Part shown: in pieces, positions 1 through 8,600 of the stretch
How the letters are laid out: every line of letters begins with the position of its first letter
How positions within the stretch are numbered: the first letter of the stretch is position 1
Assembly: GCA_028565635.1 (NCBI GenBank)
Contig: JAOXYB010041305.1
Coordinates: 1-12,977 of the forward strand
Reading direction: 5' to 3'
Origin: Phoronis ovalis
Taxonomy: Eukaryota; Phoronida; Phoronidae
DNA: 12,977 bases
Notes under the pieces: generated by a model
Seen by the model: only the letters and a program-made list of their open reading frames with translations
What the model was told of the DNA's origin: nothing
Database searches by the model: none
Position numbers and translations under genes: made by a program

Positions 1-2524
1 GTCAAGTATCAATATATTAAATCCTTATATATAATTAGTCCTTCCAGGGGTCCTTCCTCAGCCTGTACACAGGCTAAGGGAATTCCTAAAACAGAACTAG
101 TTAATTCACTGAGAGTGTGAACAATAAAAAGGCTTCGTTTTCGTGGATACTAAAAACGTCAGGCTAAAACGTCTGCTAATTAATCAATAATGTCATTCAA
201 CATACATTGGCAAGACCATATCGATAAATGACTAAATGGCCATATAAACAGAATGTAATATATGTATTATACTTTCATAAGCTCGCGCATCAGTAACAAA
301 ACTGTTGCGTAGTATAAAAGTGTTGGATATACATGTACTATAAAAAGTACTTTTACATTTATCAAGTACGTAACAAAGAGATAAAACATTGTTCGAATTC
401 TGCGAAATAAAACAGACCATGCACTGCGTAGGTTGCCAGATGGTCATAATAAAAATAACTGTAAAATTTGTCTCAATTAATATAACTCAGAATGTTGTAA
501 AAATATTTTCAATACAAAGTCGATTGTAATAGACCACTGATTTATTTATTATTTAATTAAAAAGTAAATTGCCAATTACTATTGCTCCTTTTCATTTGTT
601 AACATGAAGAATATATAGGAAATGCTCTTTGTTGTACGCTGTTGCAATCACCTAACATGTTTGGTAGACTAATGTTAGTCGGCTCTGTAATTTAAGATAG
701 TGTGAAAAAAAAATTCTAAAAAATAATTTTCCTAGAAACATATATAAAGCATAAACATACAGTAGACCACATAAACATATGATAGTGCACAAAATTGCAG
801 AGAGCTTACCACTTTATTCTAGCAACTATTTTATGTATTTTAGTACTATAATGCATTTATAAAAAACTTCCAATCAATGTTTCTAACGACTGATGTCAGT
901 CTACATGTTTGGTGACGCTAGCCTTTATGATTTAACCGTATCTGGCAGTCATAATTTAATAATATGATATTCTTCGTTGCTGATTTAAACTGATATTATA
1001 TGGATATTATTACATCTACTACTGTTATCTGTAAGTGATGATGCCATCTACGATGTATGTTATAGCACTGGGCTCTCAGTGGAACGATTGCAGTAAAAAC
1101 AGAACTAGCACATTACAACAAATATAATATAATATAGTGAACTATTATTTACAAAATGATTATAAAAAAGATTTTAAAAATCAAATCATGTTTAAATACG
1201 AAATTAACACCAGTTTCTAACATATTATATTTTAGGAACTTAAAGATCGCGTTATCAAAACAATAAACACTTGCCTACTGTGTAATGAAAACAAAAAAAA
1301 ACTCATTTAATTTGACCCCATTAATTCGTGAACAAATGACAAGTCCAATTATAACACATAATTTGATGATTATCTGTTTTATATAATGAAGAAATAATTA
1401 AATTTGTAAAATTATAACATATCTTTTTAGGATGATCGAGTATTATAAGTTGTATAATGGGTTTCTATTCTGTATGGAGTTCTGCGCTTCCCCTTCCAGC
1501 AAACCAATTACAATTATTCCTAACAATTTCTTAATTTGACACCCAGTTCTTGTCTAACTTTATTCAACCGAAGAATGAATTAACTTATCTGGTCCTATGC
1601 TATAAATGCTACTAATTGTATTTTAAATCTTTAATTTCTATCTAAATATAATGGAAAATCACATTTTGACGCCACCCTGGGGATTTATTGGTTTTCTTTC
1701 GTTGCACCCTGTATGACATTCTGGACATGTAACCTATTCACCCGAGGTATTCTTAAAGACTTTTCTGAGCATCTTTTATTCATACAGATTGTTATTTATA
1801 GGTGCTGCCATTAGCACTAAATATTATGGTAGCTTTTCTAAATCTTAATCTCAAATAAATAACATATTTCTTTGATTCACCCTTTACGTTTCCATAGGGA
1901 CCAGATTCCATATGACTATATTTGTGAGTTGATTAGCGCTGTAGGAAACACATACATCTGATAGGTGGTTTCATATTACATGCATGAAGTTTTTGAATCC
2001 TTTTAAAGCGTACCTATTTGTAATACTTGCCTCAACATTTTCTTCTCGTGAAGGTTAGTATGTCTTTATGGGTCGTTTAGATTCAAAATTAGTGTAAAAT
2101 TCACTTTTTGCAAATTGTTGTCATTGGTACTCGTTTCTTTGAGTTTCTACATAACTATTGTGCAATTAGTGCTGCGACTGCTTACGGTTTTCTGTTGTTT
2201 ACGGCTGTTGCATCAAGGTAAGGCGGAGGTAAGGTAGCCATTGACCTCCGTTAATAGAAATGAGGAATGTTAAATTTCATATTATACAAAAACAAGGTAT
2301 TTAAGGGCCTAATTATCGCTTGTACTAATCTCTTTTGTTTCATCTCGTTTACAACTTGTATCAGAGATACCTCCTTAATGAAGTATTTTCTTTGGATACG
2401 AGCCGAGATTTTATGCAGTCTGTCTATCGGCAGTTATAGATTTAATTACAACGAATCTGGTAAAGAAACGTGGAGACGTAATTTTCCAATTCGAGAGGAT
2501 TGGCATTAATTTCTTTTATTATAG
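1..2524. other. Upstream/intronic AT-rich region, no defended exon
   Basis: The first supported exon begins at 2525 in the middle of a PDZ domain, so this stretch should be largely the intron before it. I searched for the expected N-terminal PDZ half (a Trp-Gly-Phe-Arg type loop followed by a glycine pair) and did not find a convincing copy. Open frames here are short and have no recognisable composition. Noted items are a hairpin at 56-79, a strong acceptor-like tract ending near 1500 with no usable exon behind it, and tandem donor-like sites at 2217-2234, each discussed separately. Confidence 0.6.
56..79. repeat. Small inverted repeat (hairpin)
   Basis: AGCCTGT at 60-66 is followed after two bases by its exact complement ACAGGCT at 69-75. 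The stem extends as CCT/AGG across one mismatch. It could form a cruciform or RNA hairpin if transcribed. No poly-U run or neighbouring gene gives it a role, and it may be chance. Confidence 0.5.
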
Positions 2525-2673
2525 GTTTTCGCCTGCAGTCCAGCGGAGGGAGAGCTCCAAAGAGGGGACGTACTACTACAGATAGAAAACAACAATGCTG
2601 AGCAATTACTTCACAAACAAGCCGAAGATATAATAAAAAGTGCCGGAAATAGTTTATTATTTAAAGTCAGAAG
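2525..2673 (+). CDS. Exon A: C-terminal half of PDZ domain
   Basis: The acceptor ttattatag precedes 2525 and the donor aag|gtaata follows 2673. Phase 0 in, two bases of a codon out. The translation starts VFACSPAEGELQRGDVLLQI and ends with a helix and strand, LLHKQAEDIIK then SLLFKVRR. This matches the PDZ core: the Gly-Ser/Ser-Pro-Ala-Glu turn, the Leu-x-x-Gly-Asp loop, helix alpha-B and the last beta strand. The first helix alpha-B residue is His30, which in PDZ domains points to class I ligand preference (Ser/Thr at the -2 position). The N-terminal half, with the carboxylate-binding loop, is on an exon outside the window. The exon has no in-frame ATG near its start, so it is internal. Confidence 0.9.
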
Positions 2674-5600
2674 GTAATATCAAAGAAATGTAATAGTTAT
2701 GTCGATGAAGGCTTCAGGTCGCTCCCCCCGAAGAGATAGTTTAAATCAAATTTTACTTTTTGGCCATACATATTATTTTAAGTCTTTACACTTTATTACT
2801 ATCAGATAAAAGATATATTTGAACTCAGTTGGGCTAGTATTTATCTACTAGGATATAACACCTTTAAAACGAACAAAAACATCAAGGGGTCTAAACTTAA
2901 ATTACTTTTAATGCGCGTAATGAAAACTATGTCCAAATATAGGTTTCGGGTGCAATGAACGTAATACTGTGCGAAACACATGGGAATTATGTATTCATCA
3001 TATGTAGTCGTCTTGTTTATAAATATTATAGTGCTGGTTTCTATTCGGAATATTAAAATTGTAAAAAAGAGACACCACTTATTTAAAATTTCTTACGCGG
3101 GATCTTAGTGTTCTCCAAATAGTTTATACATGTTCTATGGCCAATGATATTATTTATGTAAATCCCAAACATGGATAGATAAAATGTTGATAAATAATAC
3201 AAGGTTTATGTACTAAAGTTCATTAGTGCCCTGAACAAGTATAAGTTTTTTTGTCGAGAAGAACACTGGATCTTACAGTTCCAGACAACCTTTAAGAATA
3301 TATTCTTCTCACGGCTGTTCAGTCAGTTTGCTTTTCTTCCCACTTCTTGTTGTATAACAGGTGCAAACTACCAATCAAATACACAACAAATAAAGGTTTA
3401 TCTGCCTTTAAAAAATCAGGAAACAAAATTAGAAAAGGAAATTATTGAGCACTTCTATTATACTATATTATCACGTGATATTATATATAATATCAACAGG
3501 ACAAATTCTAAGCATTATTTTTAAGTTTGATAAATTGTTACAATTTCTGTTGAATGTATGCTAGGTTGGCACTTGTAGTAATAGGGGGAGAATGGAACAG
3601 CCATGCCTGAGAAGACTATTGATTCCAGAAATTCCAATATTTTGTGCATGTTTCTAATAATAACTCAAAATACGTATTGGATCAAAAGAGGTTTTGTACA
3701 TAAATAGTTATAGAGAGAAATATTTGAGATTACCCATATTATTTACTTAAGTTTTACCTGACTTCGACCTCGACATTTTTTCACTATTCAACTGTGTAGT
3801 TTACAACTGGATTCACACACCTGCCTCTTATTAGCGTGCATGTAGTATGTGTGTGTATTTCTAATTGATGTTTTTCTACGGATTGGAGTGAGAAGCTATA
3901 CAGATTCCACCGAAATACGACATTGTTATCTTCTCATCCATTATGCATTATTTTAGTGTGTGGCATCATATTCAAATAATAAGGAGTACATACATCCCTT
4001 CAATGTAGTTAACATTTAATGTTGGTAGGCATTTTCTCTCGCATTGTAATCCGCCCTGTCGGGCACTGTAATTCCCATCATCTACATATCTTTCTCGTTT
4101 TAGAGGTGGTGTTATAAGGCCTAAACAAGCTACTAAACAAGTAGGTATAGATGCAGGAAATAGTCAATATTTCGAATAAAGAATTTTTAGAGTTAATACA
4201 TATGCATGCAATGATAATGACAGTCTCTCATGTATTTGCCTGATGCAGAAGCACGAATGCTTGTTGCTGGTTCTAATACTAACAAAATCCCCGTCCTTTA
4301 TATATATCGGTTGGCTATCTTGACATTTTTGCTGTATGTTAAGATTATGTACGTCTATGTACCATATGTCGTAGCCGAAACATATTTTAGAATCTGTAGA
4401 AAAAAGATTCGTGCTTCTATAATATTATTTTTATTAGATTATAGGTTGTTAATTTAAAAATGTAGAAACAGTGCAGCTAATTTCAATAACGTGATTCAGT
4501 TGGAATCAAAATGGCTACCAAGCGGCTTTTAACTAACTATCTGACGTTGGCTTTGCACTTCAGAATTATGGATTTCAAAATGTGGCTGATCGACGTAGAA
4601 CCTTCTGCCAAACCGGTGGTTATGGCTTACTTACTTCGCACAGTCGGGTTATTAGCAGTCCCTATACTGCTACAGCTCCGGGAACTTACCTGACACAAGA
4701 TCCGGTGAAAAATACACGACTATTGTCCCAAGTGAAAAGCTCACTGGATTGGGCAGTGCTGAGTCACAAGATTAAATCACCTCCAGAGTCACCCGAGGTT
4801 TATTACGAAAGGCGTGCAAGCTTGCCTTCACTGGTACTTCAGTTTCTTTTGGTTTGCAGATAATGATGGATACATAATCGTAGTTACCCACTGTAGCCGA
4901 ATGCTATGCTACACGCACGCATGAGCTTTTACTCGCTTTGCTTACATAGCAGTCACTATTTTTACCTGTAGGGCACCATTGTGAGACCTTACCTGACCTT
5001 AAACAACCAATTTAAATGTTTTGAGAATTTCATACGTAGAATGATAGAAATATTCAAGAAGCATTGTATCAATTTCTATACTGTCACTTTCTATATTGCA
5101 AACAGCGCATTTGTAACCTTGCATTACAGACCCATAACACCAACCTTTAAGGTGAAATTCGAAAGAAAGAAAAGTGAATCGTATCTTTTGAGAACCCAAG
5201 GCAACATACTACTTTTTATATAGAAATCTTTCACGCTAAATTCAATGGTTTGCTATTCTCAAAATTTTGACGCGTCGAGTACCTTACAGAGAAAAATGGC
5301 TGACGTAATGTATGTTGCCATAGCAATAATTAACGCTAACTTTTGTTTCCTAGACAATTTCCTACTTTGCAGCTACGAGTATGGCCCGCATGAACACGCT
5401 TCAAGAGCAGCGAGCTAATGTCGTTCATATCTTAATTTTCGTAGGTGTTGTGGATAGCTATAAACTGTTGTGAATCCAATTTCTTGCAGCTTTTACCTTT
5501 TTTTACTACACACGTGTCAACTTTTTCACGCGCTGTCCTTCAGGTGTGGTGATATACACCCTTGTGTGCGTTATGGTTTTATATCTGACTTGAATGCATG

Positions 5601-8600
5601 TGCTCTTTTAATTTGGTCAAATTCTAAGATATGGAGCTTTTAAGTTTCCATGCAGTTTCAATTTATTCTCCCAGATTGAGAAGTTGAACCCATTTTATAT
5701 ATTCAATATACATGTATCAATCTGGCTAATGTTCCTAACACGCAATTTGTAGTGCAACGATGTAATCATATCCTAAGAGCCAAATTGTGTAAGTTGTTGT
5801 ACATATTAAGAACTGATGTAGTTTACTTTTCATATTGCACAAATTGCTTAAAAACCAAAAAGACCTGTTGCAATTAGGAAGTGTTCATTGTAAATTCATT
5901 TTTTGAAGTAGATGATGCCAAATGCCAAGCACATGTATGAACTTACCGGTGATTTGATCAATTAGAACCGATAACATTCAATGCTAATTCCATTTTTGCT
6001 CTTCAAGGTAACGTACCAAACTCCTCCACAGAGCCAGAATTCTTACGAAATGTGCAGTCGTGCTCCTATGTCCCCCGGGTCCAAAGTACCCAGTTTTGGA
6101 GTCGACTACAGGTAAGATGCAACTCCTTTGCATTACTTCGTACGTTGCTAACGTCAGTTGTAGTATTGTCCAACAAATGTACGATGTCATAAAATTACAT
6201 GACGTAAACAAAGGTTTTGATTTTTGTAAAATTCGGTCATTTTCTTTAAAATAATTGTAAAGTCTTTGTCGATGTTTTAATTTGTATAAGATGTGCCATT
6301 TTGTTAAATCCATACATACTTGTGTATTTTAATTTTTGATAATTAATTTGCCTGCACGCTACCATAAATTTATGTTTTGCCCTAACTGCTTGTTTTGCCC
6401 CTTTGCTAGCAAGCGGACAAATTTCACAGACGGTGGACCTCCTCTGGCGAACTTTGCCTCGGATTACAATAAACCTAGGTATATTGAAGTGAATGAATAA
6501 GGTTGCATGAGTTCGTTACTGGCAAGCTAGCTTCCTGTAATCTGCTTCTCTGGTCATAAGTTACTATTCATAAATGACAACCGCATAATTAGCTTGGACT
6601 GTTGATCCAAGCAGTTTCTCTAGCATATAGCTTATTTGCACATACTTCGGCAGCATTGTAATGCATTTTCATTTAGAAGAATTTTTGTAGTTAGCAATAA
6701 AATGGCTAAAATACACATTTAGAATCTTTACAAGTCCGTTTATGGAGTAGGATAATTAATCTGCTTTTACTAAATGCATAGCTATGAAAACGCCCAAAAT
6801 TCAAAGTTAGAATAAATTATAGAAAAACTAGCCTAGTTATTAAAGTATTTTCTATGTTCGACAGGAAGAGAAAGACACGCCGCATTGTCACTCCACCTAT
6901 CCTGTTTGGTGTAGATTATACCAATTATAAACCTAGAGATGATGCGCGGTATGATTATAATATTCAAGGACGGCTTCTTCCAGTTGGCATTTAGACTTAC
7001 AACTAGGCAATTTTCGCTTTTAAAATAGCAGCGTCTGGCAACATATATATAGCATCGATGACTTCCTTGAAACCTTGTACTCACAGCTAAGCAAGCAATT
7101 TCAACAGGTCACGAGTCCTCGACGCTAGCTATGCATCAAAACAAAGAAAGAGTAGTGCATGATACAGTCTGAATAAATCTATCCGTTAGTGTTCTGTACC
7201 TTCTCAACTAACGTCTGGGCTTAACCATAGTCAATTTTTGTTTATTATCTCAAAAGCAGAAGAACAATAATCCCTTTATTTCTATATAAAGTGTCACGAA
7301 AGTCTTGAAAGTCTTGGAATCAAATTGCAGCTTACAATAATAGGTATAACAGTGGACTAAGCCGGTATGGGGTCGATCACACACATGCTCTGTTGCCAGA
7401 GTTTATCTATAGTCCGCTAAGCAAAAAGCAAGTTCCCTGGCTATACCTATTCATAATCATAGAATAGACGTGGTAGGAGACGATGGATCACGCAGAGATA
7501 AAGGCTTGTTAAATTGAAGGAATATAACAAAATAAACTATGGTTATCCCAAACGATAGCTGAGAAGGTACGGAACACTAACGGATGAATTTATCCAGACT
7601 GCATGTTACTGCAGTTAGAGGTGTGCTTAACTATGTAGCAATGTAGTAGACGGCATTTGTTTTAACATCTACATATACTTAGAATATAACATTTAGAATA
7701 GCATATTACACTAAACAATTTAAGGAATACAGTATATCTGAATCGAAGTAATCAATTCATTATATAACTTTTACTTTTTATATTTTATTAAACTTATAAT
7801 GTCCCCAGCGAAACGAATGCAAATTAATAATTATCAATCTGAAATGAAACTTACTTACGAGCTATTCCTGAACCAAATTCTAGAAATGTATGTAAATTTG
7901 GTTGCTGTAAGAGAAGTTAGTTCCTTTAAGCGTTCCACATATATGCGTTATAGGTCTTCCGGTTATGGGAGTGACAGACGAACACCTCCAAGAGAAGCTT
8001 CTTACACTTATGCACCTGTCGGTGAAATTAAAAAGAAATTTCATGAACCTGATTCACAATACGGAGGTGGGTAGAAATATCTTTGATGTCTCTGTACGGT
8101 TCAGATATAAAGACTATCACTCCCGGGTATTGTGCAGTTTCGACTCTGCTGAAATTAAAAGCTTAGACATCGTGCAGTAGTATTACCTGGGCCCAGATAC
8201 AGTACGGCGGTTCACCACTCGGCGGCCATTAACGAAGAATAGATATCAATCCACTCTGACCTTACATTTTTGTTTCTCGTAATTTATTAATTTACAAGCT
8301 ATGTTACATAATTTCACTGACGTAAATGTTTTGTTAAAGTTCCACGGTACTGTACCATATTTCTTTGCGGTTTCAATCTACTGTATTTGCGTCTTTGGCC
8401 TATTTAGATCAACTCCGCCGTCAAAGCTCTGGAAAAAGATGGCAACCTGCTGATCCACATGCAACCGGTGGTCCCGCTTCACCTTCTTTCGCGTGGTCTC
8501 CACAAAAACAGCCAGATACTAATTATAAAGCTGGACCACCACACGAACAATTTCAGTACAGGACGACTCCCCCAGCTAGGTACAAATGCTTACAACTTAT

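Larger units (their letters stand above)
7165..7601. mobile_element. Foldback MITE, probably Tc1/mariner-type, non-autonomous
   Basis: A 437-base element inside the intron. The left end 7165-7230 and the reverse complement of 7537-7601 align over 65-66 bases with about eight substitutions and one gap, roughly 87 percent by eye. Both ends start CAGTCTG. Inward, weaker complementarity continues: 7264-7298 against 7488-7510, and the exact 10-mer AATAGGTATA at 7339-7348 against 7442-7451. The whole element could therefore fold on itself. TA flanks the left end (7163-7164) and CA the right (7602-7603), which fits a TA target duplication with one mutated copy, as in Tc1/mariner elements. No transposase frame exists. 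Superfamily assignment rests only on CAGT ends and TA, and is tentative. Confidence 0.85.
6949..7953 (+). other. Intron F-G, hosting a foldback transposon
   Basis: Intron of about 1 kb, nearly half of it a MITE at 7165-7601. The remaining sequence is AT-rich. An open frame starting at 7799 simply runs through the acceptor into exon G and is not itself a gene. Confidence 0.75.

Noticed and set aside
1483-1500. Pyrimidine-rich acceptor-like tract ending in ccag
   Set aside because: No frame behind it gives a plausible peptide with a usable donor before stops.
1651-1716. Short plus-strand frame containing Pro-Pro-Trp-Gly-Phe, reminiscent of the PWGF loop that starts the PDZ domain of this family
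   Set aside because: After Phe the expected Arg-Leu-x-Gly-Gly is absent, the frame stops within 22 codons and no donor in the right phase follows. A similar DNA core (ACGCCACC..TG.GGATT) recurs at 11862-11878, which suggests a shared non-coding motif or chance.
4511-4693. 60-codon plus-strand frame starting with ATG over exon C
   Set aside because: It is in a different frame from the phase-consistent exon C and crosses its acceptor, so it is a shadow frame.
5984-6313. 109-codon minus-strand frame
   Set aside because: It covers exon D in antisense and both flanking introns. The plus-strand exon has matching phases and strong splice sites, and the minus-strand peptide is unrecognisable.
6833-7084. 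83-codon minus-strand frame
   Set aside because: Antisense shadow of exon F and its introns with no recognisable content.
8067-8074. Alternative exon G donor gtagaa four bases downstream of the chosen one
   Set aside because: It would leave the wrong phase for exon H, while gtgggt at 8067 joins cleanly with a split Asp codon.
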